Numbered from the stretch's first letter, positions 6,098 through 12,587 are shown. The stretch is 12,677 nt of DNA from CAZEGC01 sp964511635 (GCA_964511635.1 CAZEGC010000023.1:1-12677), one strand, 5' to 3'. Made by a program: numbers and translations. Notes: generated by a model from the sequence alone, not told the origin.

Positions 6098-7412
6098 TTT
6101 CGTCGCTTTTTAGTTCAGAAAACTTAGCTGCCATTGTGGGGTTGCCACGCGTTAAGCGCTTGATCGTTAAGTCTTCGGCTTTTTTGTTAGCCAGTCGTAG
6201 GTTGTCCTCGGAGCGCAGTAGGTTTTCTTTGGTTTTTTGAAGCTGTGCGATTGTTTTGTCTATACCGTCGACTGCTGCCTGGAATTTACGGCTAGCGAGG
6301 TCATAGTTGCGAGCAAAACCGTCTTTAAATTTGTTCATGTTGTCTTCAAAGTTAGTGATGTCGATGTTTTGAGACCTCACTAGGGCTAATTCTGACTTAT
6401 ATTGCAGCGAGTTCATGGCTGCGTTTCGCAAAATTGTAATCATAGGGATGAAAAACTGTGGCCGAATGACATACATTTTTTCATATCGATGTGACATATC
6501 AACAATACCCGTATTGTACAATTCGTTATCTGATTCAAGCAGCGACACTAAAACGGCGTATTCGCAAGACTTTTCGCGCCGGTCTTTATCTAGCTCTTTT
6601 AAAAAGTCTTCGTTGCGTTTTTTGGCGGCAGTTTCATCACCTTCGTTTTTCATTTCAAACATTATTGAAATTATTTCATTACCAGATTCATCAGTTTCGC
6701 GGTAGATATAGTCGCCTTTGCTACCGCTGCTAGCATCGTTATCTTTTTCAAAGTAAGCGTTCTTAAAAGCGGTCGAGCGGAGTTTATTAAATTCAATCTC
6801 GCAGTGCTGCTCTAGTGTTTCGCCTACCATTTTAGTACTAAGCTTTGCCTTCATGTCCTTGTAATAGGCAATCATTTCATCTTTGCTTTTTAGTTCGTTT
6901 TCGTACTTGTCCCTGAGGGATGATGCTTCGAGTCTCTTTTCGTAGTCTTTATTTTTCAGTTCACTGGCAATCTGGTCGCGCTCGCGTTCAATCTTGCTGA
7001 CTGCTTCAGATAGGGCTAGCTTTTTTTCATTATCCACTGCTTCTAGCTTTGCTTTTAATTGTGCTATTTCGGCATCTTTTTTGGTAGCTTCTGACTGCAG
7101 TTTATTTTTAACATTTGCTTCAGCTAACTTGGTGGCGTGTTCTTTTTCTTTTTCTAGCATCGATATGCGCTCACTTAATTCGCGCTCTTTGATTTTTAAT
7201 TCTAACGCCTTTTCGCGTTCAATCGCTTCGGTAGATTTTTTTAGCTCGGTCTCGAAAGCCTCTTTTTTAATCGAATTCACCACGCTAGCGATCGAGGTCT
7301 TGTCTATATCCATATCGTGGATTGATTTTAGGTCAATCAAGTCCCCTTTTTTGCCGTCTTCCTGCAAAATTAATGTGTTTTCGTCCTGAATTGATACTTT
7401 AAGTACTTTCAT
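6090..7412 (-). CDS. DUF2130 protein, coiled coil plus putative nuclease fold
   Basis: 440 residues. Residues 45-195 are an almost uninterrupted Lys/Glu-rich coiled coil. Residues about 196-345 form the DUF2130 core, beginning MVGETLEQHCEIEFNKLR and including GDYIYRE and ISIMFEMKNEGDE. D234 with E253-x-K255 fits a PD-(D/E)xK nuclease-like active site, as proposed for this family. A second helical region (350-415) and a basic tail follow. No membrane segment is seen. Members occur sporadically in bacteria and have been suspected of DNA-related or defence roles, but none is established to my knowledge. The start at 7412 is 28 bp after the rpiB stop with only a weak upstream purine run, so it is probably co-transcribed with rpiB. 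Its last 4 bp overlap the convergent gene. Confidence 0.85.
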   Translation of the reverse strand: MKVLKVSIQDENTLILQEDGKKGDLIDLKSIHDMDIDKTSIASVVNSIKKEAFETELKKSTEAIEREKALELKIKERELSERISMLEKEKEHATKLAEANVKNKLQSEATKKDAEIAQLKAKLEAVDNEKKLALSEAVSKIERERDQIASELKNKDYEKRLEASSLRDKYENELKSKDEMIAYYKDMKAKLSTKMVGETLEQHCEIEFNKLRSTAFKNAYFEKDNDASSGSKGDYIYRETDESGNEIISIMFEMKNEGDETAAKKRNEDFLKELDKDRREKSCEYAVLVSLLESDNELYNTGIVDMSHRYEKMYVIRPQFFIPMITILRNAAMNSLQYKSELALVRSQNIDITNFEDNMNKFKDGFARNYDLASRKFQAAVDGIDKTIAQLQKTKENLLRSEDNLRLANKKAEDLTIKRLTRGNPTMAAKFSELKSDESI

Positions 7413-7440
7413 TTAGCTTCGCTCTTGCTTGCCCTGCGGT

Positions 7441-7911
7441 TTATTCGATATTGCTTGATAGTTCATACTGAGTGATTTGATTTATTCGTCGGCTGTGGCG
7501 CTCTTCATTAGTAAACGGCTCACGTATAAATAGATCTATCAGATGCAGCACCTGGTCTTCGCTGTGCTGCCGAGCGCCGATAGATATCACATTAGCGTTA
7601 TTATGCTGGCGAGCTAGTTTGGCGGTGTCTTCATTCCATACTAATGCCGCTCTGATTCCTCGAACTTTATTGGCAGCTATCTGCTCGCCATTGCCCGATC
7701 CGCCAAATACTACACCAAGCGCATCGATACCAGCTACCTGGTCACGCATAACGGCTTCGGCAGCATTGATAATAAATTCCGGATAATCATCGTTCGGATC
7801 ATATTCATAGGCTCCGTGATCAATTACCTCATGCCCCTGGCTTTTTAAGTGGTTAAGCAGTGTGTTTTTAAACTCTAGTCCGGCGTGGTCAGTAGCAATA
7901 TGAATCTTCAT
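7441..7911 (-). CDS. rpiB: Ribose-5-phosphate isomerase B
   Basis: 156 residues from the ATG at 7911. RpiB interconverts ribose 5-phosphate and ribulose 5-phosphate in the non-oxidative pentose phosphate pathway, in the cytoplasm. Visible family landmarks are MKIHIATDHAGLEFK (D8, H9), GVVFGGSGNGEQIAANKVRGIRAAL, LARQHNNANVISIGAR and the C-terminal RHSRRINQI. The catalytic position in the GGSGNGEQ loop is Glu76, as in M. tuberculosis RpiB, instead of the Cys of the E. coli type, so this is the actinobacterial-style enzyme. The frame has another ATG at 7920, but MKIHIA is the family's normal start and the ATG at 7911 is 7 bases after a TATAAT, with no Shine-Dalgarno sequence. The DUF2130 gene follows by 28 bp. 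Confidence 0.93.
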   Translation of the reverse strand: MKIHIATDHAGLEFKNTLLNHLKSQGHEVIDHGAYEYDPNDDYPEFIINAAEAVMRDQVAGIDALGVVFGGSGNGEQIAANKVRGIRAALVWNEDTAKLARQHNNANVISIGARQHSEDQVLHLIDLFIREPFTNEERHSRRINQITQYELSSNIE

Positions 7912-7918
7912 ATATAAC

Positions 7919-7947
7919 ATTATACCTGTTTTGCCACCGACTGTCGC
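7919..7947 (-). promoter_or_regulatory. rpiB promoter, leaderless layout
   Basis: Minus strand: GCGACA (7942-7947), 17-bp spacer, TATAAT (7919-7924), then 7 bases to the rpiB ATG. The -10 is consensus; the -35 matches 4 of 6. The alternative ATG at 7920 would overlap this -10 box. Confidence 0.6.
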
Positions 7948-7981
7948 GCTATGCGGCTGCTAGTGGGGCCTTGCGGGCTTA

Positions 7982-8781
7982 CTATGCTACTCTGATGGCG
8001 TACAGAATCGTGCGCTTATCATACGCGACATTAACTGGGTCATAAAGTCCCTCGCAGGTTATGATAGTCAGGCTCTGCACCTCGTCCCTATACGGGTAGA
8101 GTGCTTTTTTCATATCAACGTCTTCGGCGTAGCGCTGGTAGCTTTCGGCGACTTCATATTTTAATATGCTGCCACCGTCGCCAGTAATTTCGATACTGTC
8201 ACCCACTTCGAGTTCAACCAGTCTACGGAATACCGCCGGCTTGGTGTCGCTGCCGTAGTGGCCATCCAGCAGCATGGCATACTCATCTTCCCCGGCCCGA
8301 GCGCTTTTATCATACCACCCAACCAGCTCATCAGTGTCGGGGGCGGCCATTAGTCCGTCNNNNNNNNNNNNNNNNNNNNNNNNNNNNNNNNNNNNNNNNN
8401 NNNNNNNNNNNNNNNNNNNNNNNNNNNNNNNNNNNNNNNNNNNNNNNNNNNNNNNNNNNTTTTATCATACCACCCAACCAGCTCATCAGTGTCGGGGGCG
8501 GCCATTAGTCCGTCTGCAGTTAGGCCAACCGGCTCGACTGCGGCATCAACACCTATCTTGCTAATCCTGATCCGAACTGGCACTTCGGAGGTGTTTTCGA
8601 ACTGGTTGTTTTCAGTCGTTTTCTCTGCAGTAGGAGTTTCAATGCGTTGTTCAATTGGTCCAGTCGAGGGTGCATCGTAGCCACCATAGGCTATATGTGC
8701 TGCACTGCCGAGTATGGCAATAACTAGGAGCACCCAGATTAATCGCCTAGCTAGACTGGGCTTTTTAGGTGAAAACTTCAT
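7982..8781 (-). CDS. Sortase (class E/F-like), split by scaffold gap
   Basis: As written, the gene is interrupted by 100 N. If the duplicated 55 bp on each side are merged, the two halves join in frame into one 214-residue protein. It has an N-terminal membrane anchor (about 13-33), then a sortase domain opening with PVRIRISKIGVDAAVEPVG. The catalytic His123 is in LLDGHYG, Cys191 in LTIITCEG, and Arg205 in YDKRTILYA. The ITC..LYDP arrangement is like actinobacterial class E/F enzymes. It would cleave a C-terminal sorting signal outside the membrane and attach the protein to a wall or other acceptor. The neighbouring secreted protein, 77 bp upstream, is the natural substrate candidate. The ATG at 8781 (MKFSPKK) is 8 bases after an extended -10; an ATG two codons earlier is possible. 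Confidence 0.88.
8305..8359 (+). repeat. 55-bp duplicate, copy 1 (scaffold artefact)
   Basis: Identical to 8460-8514. It ends exactly at the first N. An exact overlap of 55 bases on both sides of a 100-N spacer is what a k=55 graph assembler leaves when two contigs share one k-mer but are not merged. Confidence 0.9.
8360..8459. other. Scaffold gap of 100 N
   Basis: One hundred undefined bases inside the sortase gene. The flanking exact duplication suggests the true distance is negative (contigs overlap), so no sequence is likely to be missing. Removing 155 bp (one copy plus the gap) restores a single sortase frame. Confidence 0.9.
8460..8514 (+). repeat. 55-bp duplicate, copy 2 (scaffold artefact)
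   Basis: Identical to 8305-8359 and starting right after the last N. It encodes the same sortase residues (around TDELVGWYDK) a second time. Confidence 0.9.
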
Positions 8782-8789
8782 ATCCATTA

Positions 8790-8798
8790 ATTTTAGCA
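8790..8798 (-). promoter_or_regulatory. Extended -10 upstream of sortase, leaderless layout
   Basis: Minus strand TGC followed by TAAAAT (8790-8795), then 8 bases to the ATG at 8781. No -35 or Shine-Dalgarno sequence is visible. The sortase could also be reached by read-through from the gene 77 bp upstream. Confidence 0.45.
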
Positions 8799-8858
8799 AA
8801 ATTTCCCGGGCTCTTCTCCGCAAGACTTGGCTGGGTGATTTGCGACAGTCCTAGCTAC

Positions 8859-9497
8859 TTAATTAGCTACTGAAGTATTTGGCACGCCAGGAATGATGAC
8901 TTCGTCGTCTTCATCTTCGTCGTCGTCACTAGTGTCAGGTAGTAGTGAGTCACCGGTGCCATCGTTCGCATCAAAGTTAAAGGTGTTTTCAGGCGTGGTG
9001 GAGTTCATTGAGCCCCATAGCTCGTTGTGGTCGGCATCGCGTAGTGTGAAGTAAAAGTCTATATTACCGTTAGCCCTTATGACGTCGGTTATGTTGTCGC
9101 CAAAATTGATTACCCACTGGCTGTCGACAGCGCTATAAGTAACTGTTACGCCGGCATTAGTAAATTCAGTTGCGCAGTCGAGGTTATTGCCTGTCCCACA
9201 CGTAGATCCACCGTATGGATTGGCCGCATCAGCGTAAACACTAAATTCAGGTAGTATATCCTGTAGCGAGTGATCGATTTCTAGTTCGTGCACGTCGCCA
9301 TCATCCTGGACGCCAACCGTTAATACTAGACTTGCGCCACCTGGCACCTGATCTATATTCGATGTTACCTGAATGATGCTTGATGCGTTCACGGCAGCTA
9401 CTAACCAGCTAAAGGCCAGCATGGTTGCCGCAATAATAGATGCCGCTACCAGGCCAAAGTTTTTAAAATTTTGTTGTAGATTAGTTGTTGCTCGCAT
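8859..9497 (-). CDS. Secreted acidic-tailed protein, candidate sortase substrate
   Basis: 212 residues. A signal peptide or anchor (about 15-37, possible cleavage after VNA) is followed by a beta-rich extracellular domain (40-180) with one cysteine pair (C100, C108). The tail is very acidic (residues 191-199 all Asp or Glu) and carries two sortase-signal-like motifs, LPDTS (186-190) and VPNTS (205-209). The protein stops four residues after the second motif... more exactly it ends SVAN, so the hydrophobic helix and basic tail of a classical LPXTG signal are absent. I found none in any frame just downstream. I do not recognise the domain. The start has an AGAGGA about 12 bases ahead. Adjacent to and co-oriented with the sortase gene, it is probably its partner, but how it would be held at the membrane is unclear. 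Confidence 0.75.
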   Translation of the reverse strand: MRATTNLQQNFKNFGLVAASIIAATMLAFSWLVAAVNASSIIQVTSNIDQVPGGASLVLTVGVQDDGDVHELEIDHSLQDILPEFSVYADAANPYGGSTCGTGNNLDCATEFTNAGVTVTYSAVDSQWVINFGDNITDVIRANGNIDFYFTLRDADHNELWGSMNSTTPENTFNFDANDGTGDSLLPDTSDDDEDEDDEVIIPGVPNTSVAN

Positions 9498-9683
9498 GGG
9501 TTACTAAATCCTCTCTATCTTACTTTCTATCTTCATTACTACTTTAAGTATTATGCACCCATCATGACACAGCCAGGCTATTATGTAAAATTAACGGGCA
9601 GCTAATAAGCCAGCCTATGCGGAAGCTAGGTAAGTATAAGATAGGTTTCCTGCGCCCAGCCCTGCCTCTGTACTTAGCCGTTG

Positions 9684-10379
9684 TTATTTTTTATTTTTAG
9701 GCCGAGGCTTTAGTGCACCATCATTCATTTCATAAACAGCGTCACAGTATTCTAAAAGTCGAGTGTCATGGGTGACCATAATGGTGGCTTTTTTACGTTC
9801 GTGAGTTTCACGGGCCAGCAGCTCTACGACCTCGAAAGCTTTTTTAGTATCTAGACTGGCAGTCGGCTCATCGGCAAGTATCAGATTTGATTCGCCGTAA
9901 AGCACTTTGGCAATCGCCACTCGTTGCCTTTCGCCTCCGGACAGGTCGCCTGGGTATTTGCCAGTTAGCCTTTCGACACTTAGGCTTTTGAAGATATCAT
10001 CAATAGTATCAGGGTCACTTTTTCGTTTTAGAACCTTATCAATTAACTTCAGTTGATTTTCGATTGTCAGGTACGGCACCAAGTTAGATGTCTGCAGGAT
10101 AAAGCCAACTTCTAGCAGGCGAATCCGAGATAACTGCTTTACAGACATGCTGGTTATATCCTGATTATTCACGGTTACTGAACCGCTTGAAGGATTCTGC
10201 AGGCCCCCAGCAATTGTCAGGAAGGTGCTTTTGCCAGATCCAGATGGCCCAACCACCGCGACGAATTCACCAGCTTTTATGGAAAAATCTGTTGGCTCCA
10301 GGGCAGTAATTTTTTTACCAGCTTGTTCAAACTCACGACTAGCGCCTTTTAGCTCTAAAATCGCTTTATTGTTTTTCAT
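9684..10379 (-). CDS. ABC exporter ATP-binding subunit, MacB/HrtA-like
   Basis: 231 residues, a full single nucleotide-binding domain. Walker A is GPSGSGKST (44-52), the Q-loop is Q96 (FILQTSNLVPYLT), the signature is LSGGE (146-150), Walker B is LILADE (166-171) and the H-loop is H204. The LQTSNLVPYLT stretch resembles the HrtA/DevA/LolD-type group that works with FtsX-like permeases. It should drive the permease encoded directly upstream by ATP hydrolysis at the inner face of the membrane. The two genes overlap by one base (stop and start share TAATG), which indicates translational coupling and strict co-expression. Substrate is unknown; haem, peptides and lipids are all possible for this group. 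Confidence 0.92.
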   Translation of the reverse strand: MKNNKAILELKGASREFEQAGKKITALEPTDFSIKAGEFVAVVGPSGSGKSTFLTIAGGLQNPSSGSVTVNNQDITSMSVKQLSRIRLLEVGFILQTSNLVPYLTIENQLKLIDKVLKRKSDPDTIDDIFKSLSVERLTGKYPGDLSGGERQRVAIAKVLYGESNLILADEPTASLDTKKAFEVVELLARETHERKKATIMVTHDTRLLEYCDAVYEMNDGALKPRPKNKK

Positions 10380-11443
10380 TATTCAATTGCCTCCACTGGG
10401 TCAATTTTTGCAACGGACCGGACTGATGCCACGCCACCAACCATCGCACAAATCATGAATAAGACCACAATGCCACCAAAGAACAGTACGTTAACTGCAA
10501 ACGGCACCGTGCCCTCTAGTAGTGTACCAGTTAGGAGTGCCAGTGCCATACCAACGGCTAGACCAAACAAAGACAGTACAGCTACCTGAACCATGACTGA
10601 TCGGCCAATGTAGCTACTGGGCACTCCTTCGGCCTTGAGCACGCCAAAAATGCTTTTCTTTTGCATGGTTAGGATGTATATGAATATGGCCAACACGAAG
10701 GCCGCGATACCAATCAAAAATCCAATCATCAGACTGAACGTCAAAACCTGTGCTTGGTAGCCAGGAAGTGCGAACGCGAAGTCGCGTATCGTCTGCCACT
10801 GAGTTCGATCAGTCGAATACTCTGACTTCTCGCTACCTCTGGTGACGATAGCACTAACGGTAGTTTCGTCGCGCATACCCATCATGCCTGAAACTTCACT
10901 GGCGGCTGCTCGCCAAGTATCTAGTGTCATATAAACTACTGGTGACGTCTGAAAGGTCAAATCATCCACTATGCCGACGATTTCGTATTCAGTTTCGGTG
11001 CCAGTTAATGTAATGGTGTCCCCTGTCGCAATTTCGTCACTGATGGCATTACTTACCACTACTTGATTGTTTTCTGTCATCTTTTCGCCTGACTTTACCT
11101 CAGGCATCAAAAAGCCATCAGGGTCTACGCCAAACAGTGAAACGTCGTCAGATTCATCGAGCTCAATAGTGGCTGCCCCGACACCTAGCAGGGCGGTGTC
11201 CTCACTCCTCAGGTCCCGATAGTCGGACTCAAACAGCAGTGACCTAGCGATGTTATTGTTAGAAGTTTTACTCAGGATTATGCCACTTGCATCCCAGGTA
11301 TCAATTGCTGCCGTGTAGCTAGAGGCTAGCCCGTATGCTAGTGAGGTAAGGAAAAAAACCAGGTAACTAACTAGCACTATCACGACGGTTATGAGTATAA
11401 ATCGTGACTTTTCTTTTATTATTTCATTAATTGCAAGAAACAT
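10379..11443 (-). CDS. FtsX-family ABC permease, MacB/HrtB-like
   Basis: 354 residues. The layout is typical: one N-terminal helix (about 15-37), a large extracytoplasmic domain (40-230), then three helices (about 234-260, 283-305, 318-340). It ends in the conserved KIDPVEAIE. The N-terminal MFLAINEIIKEKSRFILI resembles HrtB-type permeases in length and charge. Such exporters couple ATPase motion in the cytoplasm to movement of the outer domain and do mechanotransmission or drug, haem or peptide efflux. It is the first gene of a two-gene operon with the ATPase. The ATG at 11443 follows a TATAAT by 8 bases and has no Shine-Dalgarno sequence. Substrate unknown. Confidence 0.9.
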   Translation of the reverse strand: MFLAINEIIKEKSRFILITVVIVLVSYLVFFLTSLAYGLASSYTAAIDTWDASGIILSKTSNNNIARSLLFESDYRDLRSEDTALLGVGAATIELDESDDVSLFGVDPDGFLMPEVKSGEKMTENNQVVVSNAISDEIATGDTITLTGTETEYEIVGIVDDLTFQTSPVVYMTLDTWRAAASEVSGMMGMRDETTVSAIVTRGSEKSEYSTDRTQWQTIRDFAFALPGYQAQVLTFSLMIGFLIGIAAFVLAIFIYILTMQKKSIFGVLKAEGVPSSYIGRSVMVQVAVLSLFGLAVGMALALLTGTLLEGTVPFAVNVLFFGGIVVLFMICAMVGGVASVRSVAKIDPVEAIE

Positions 11444-11451
11444 TTCGACTA

Positions 11452-11472
11452 ATTATAACACCTCTATGAGGT
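11452..11472 (-). promoter_or_regulatory. Extended -10 with palindrome, ABC exporter operon
   Basis: Minus strand TGT followed by TATAAT (11452-11457), 8 bases before the permease ATG. Directly upstream is a 13-bp palindrome ACCTC-N3-GAGGT (11460-11472), in the position where a repressor would block the polymerase. The -35 is weak, typical for an extended -10 promoter. Confidence 0.5.
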
Positions 11473-11488
11473 TGTCGAGTTGATTAAT

Positions 11489-11522
11489 AAAAAATAAGGT
11501 GGCACTTTATAGGCCACCTTAT
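11489..11522 (-). terminator. Intrinsic terminator of hsp20
   Basis: A 10-bp perfect stem ATAAGGTGGC/GCCACCTTAT (11494-11503, 11513-11522) with a 9-nt loop, followed on the minus strand by a run of five or more T. It sits 15 bp after the hsp20 stop and separates hsp20 from the exporter operon. Confidence 0.85.
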
Positions 11523-11537
11523 CTGTAGCGATCTAAA

Positions 11538-11963
11538 TTACTTCTTTTTAGAGCTGATCGCGACCTTCTTCGGCTCGGGTAGAGGCTCTAGTGGAACGCT
11601 AATCTTTAAGATGCCGTCATCTAGCTGCGCTTCGATTTTTTCAACGTTGGCACGCTCTGGCAGGGCAACTCGTCGATAAAAGCTGCTCGAGCTTTCGCGT
11701 ACTACATATTGCTTGTCCTTATCCTCGTTTTTTTCATAGCGCTCTGCACTAATTACCAGACCACTGTCTTCGACCTGAATATTGACATCTTTTTGGTCAA
11801 AGTTTGGCAAGTGGGCTTCGACAAATAATGTATTGTCCCTGGTGTATACATCAGTTGTTGGAATGTTTACACCTTTTAGGGACGACATTAAATCGTCACC
11901 AAAGAATTGTTTCTGCAAAGCAGATAGCTCTGCAAATGGATCCCACCGAATTAGGCTGCTCAT
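11538..11963 (-). CDS. hsp20: Small heat-shock protein Hsp20
   Basis: 141 residues, normal for the family. A short N-terminal arm (SSLIRWDPFAELSAL) leads to the alpha-crystallin domain (about 35-127) with TLFVEAHLPNF and the signature AQLDDGILKISVP. The C-terminal extension carries a VAI motif (134-136), equivalent to the I-x-I oligomerisation tail. It is an ATP-independent holdase that binds unfolding proteins in the cytoplasm. The ATG is supported by AAAGGAGG five bases upstream. Regulation is clear from the sequence: a consensus promoter overlapped by a CIRCE operator lies 60-100 bp upstream and a terminator follows, so it is a single-gene heat-shock unit under HrcA. The leader of about 60 nt also has a hairpin. 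Confidence 0.95.
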   Translation of the reverse strand: MSSLIRWDPFAELSALQKQFFGDDLMSSLKGVNIPTTDVYTRDNTLFVEAHLPNFDQKDVNIQVEDSGLVISAERYEKNEDKDKQYVVRESSSSFYRRVALPERANVEKIEAQLDDGILKISVPLEPLPEPKKVAISSKKK

Positions 11964-12002
11964 ACTTTCCTCCTTTCGTCATTATTTAAGTAATGTCTTC
12001 AG

Positions 12003-12020
12003 AGAAGCGTATATGCTTCT
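12003..12020 (-). promoter_or_regulatory. Hairpin at 5' end of hsp20 leader
   Basis: AGAAGC (12003-12008) and GCTTCT (12015-12020) form a 6-bp stem near the predicted start of the hsp20 mRNA. The CUUCU arm could alternatively pair with AGGAG of the Shine-Dalgarno site (one G-U), so a thermosensor switch is conceivable but unproven. Confidence 0.3.
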
Positions 12021-12029
12021 GTATCTATT

Positions 12030-12058
12030 ATTATATAGAACTAGCACTCTCATGTCAA
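12030..12058 (-). promoter_or_regulatory. Consensus sigma-70-type promoter of hsp20
   Basis: Minus strand TTGACA (12053-12058), a 17-bp spacer, TATAAT (12030-12035). Both hexamers are perfect. The -35 lies in the centre of the CIRCE element, so HrcA binding would exclude polymerase. Predicted start near 12023. Confidence 0.85.
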
Positions 12059-12067
12059 GAGTGCTAG
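12041..12067. promoter_or_regulatory. CIRCE element (HrcA operator)
   Basis: CTAGCACTC-N9-GAGTGCTAG. It matches the TTAGCACTC-N9-GAGTGCTAA consensus with one compensating change at each outer end, so the palindrome is perfect. It overlaps the hsp20 -35 box. CIRCE usually controls groESL or dnaK operons through HrcA; here it controls hsp20. Confidence 0.93.
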
Positions 12068-12169
12068 TTTATGGCTATACCAGCCTTGTTGCGTGGGACG
12101 CTTGGTTAGTTAGATGCATGGACACATATAGAACTTCTCCTTTTTGATTTATTTATATATCCCGGGAGG

Positions 12170-12499
12170 TTAGCGTGCGATTTGTTTTGCAGGAGTCAGG
12201 CAGTGCTGGCAGTTTGAATGGCAGTATTTACGAATATGCTGATCGGCTAGCTCAAGTAGTGGCAATATTGTTTCAGTGTTGAGTGAGTAATAGCGACTTT
12301 TGCCTATCGCCTGCATGCTGACGCACTCGCAGGCCTGAAGTTTCTTAAGGCTGTGCGATACGGCTGATTGTTCCTGGCCGGTACCTTCGGCGATACTAGA
12401 AACGTTTTGGGGTCCGTTGTCTTTTAGATACTGCATTATATCTAGTCGGCTATCCGATGATAGCGTTGCAAAAAATTGTCTATATGAAATATGGTTCAT
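12170..12499 (-). CDS. ArsR-family winged-helix regulator with Cys/His tail
   Basis: 109 residues, typical length. The ArsR fold is seen in FFATLSSDSRLDIMQYLKDNGP, a helix-turn-helix (about 31-55; VSSIAEGTGQEQSAVSHSLKKL) and a beta wing ending GKSRYYSLN (66-74). Candidate ligand residues are C57 and C59 next to the recognition helix, and a C-terminal cluster C93-H94-x2-C97-x-H99-C100. These would suit binding of a soft or transition metal, or thiol-based redox sensing. Such proteins repress in the apo form and release DNA on metal or oxidant binding. The ATG at 12499 lies 6 bases after an extended -10, without a Shine-Dalgarno sequence. An imperfect palindrome over the -10 suggests autoregulation; the divergent gene beyond the right edge is a likely second target. 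No terminator is obvious between it and hsp20. Confidence 0.88.
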   Translation of the reverse strand: MNHISYRQFFATLSSDSRLDIMQYLKDNGPQNVSSIAEGTGQEQSAVSHSLKKLQACECVSMQAIGKSRYYSLNTETILPLLELADQHIRKYCHSNCQHCLTPAKQIAR

Positions 12500-12505
12500 A
12501 TGAAT

Positions 12506-12533
12506 AGTTTATCATACGTGCGTACTGTGTCAA
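12506..12533 (-). promoter_or_regulatory. arsR-like gene promoter with probable operator
   Basis: Minus strand TTGACA (12528-12533), a 16-bp spacer containing TGA directly before TAAACT (12506-12511), then 6 bases to the ATG. An imperfect dyad, read on the plus strand as ATGAATAGTTTATCAT, covers the -10, similar in kind to ArsR/SmtB operators. TACG-N2-CGTA in the spacer is a second dyad. Confidence 0.65.
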
Positions 12534-12587
12534 CCATTTTTGGTACTGCATTCCACGTACGATGTATTAGTCAACATTATAATTTAT

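Noticed and set aside
6994..7389. 131-codon plus-strand Ser/Phe-rich frame
   Set aside because: It is the mirror of the Lys/Glu coiled-coil codons of the DUF2130 gene and has no support as a protein.
7982..8350. Separate 122-residue sortase gene
   Set aside because: It is the C-terminal half of the same sortase; the apparent start arises from the duplicated scaffold ends.
8305..8514. Genuine tandem repeat or mobile-element target duplication
   Set aside because: Exact 55-bp identity abutting a round 100-N spacer is far better explained by scaffolding; there are no element ends or transposase.
9498..9683. Regulatory elements or small gene between the ABC ATPase and the secreted protein
   Set aside because: I saw no convincing frame, terminator or consensus promoter; a CATAAT preceded by TG on the minus strand is the best -10 candidate but has no good -35.
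11782..12147. 121-codon plus-strand frame
   Set aside because: It runs across the hsp20 gene, its Shine-Dalgarno site and the CIRCE promoter in antisense.
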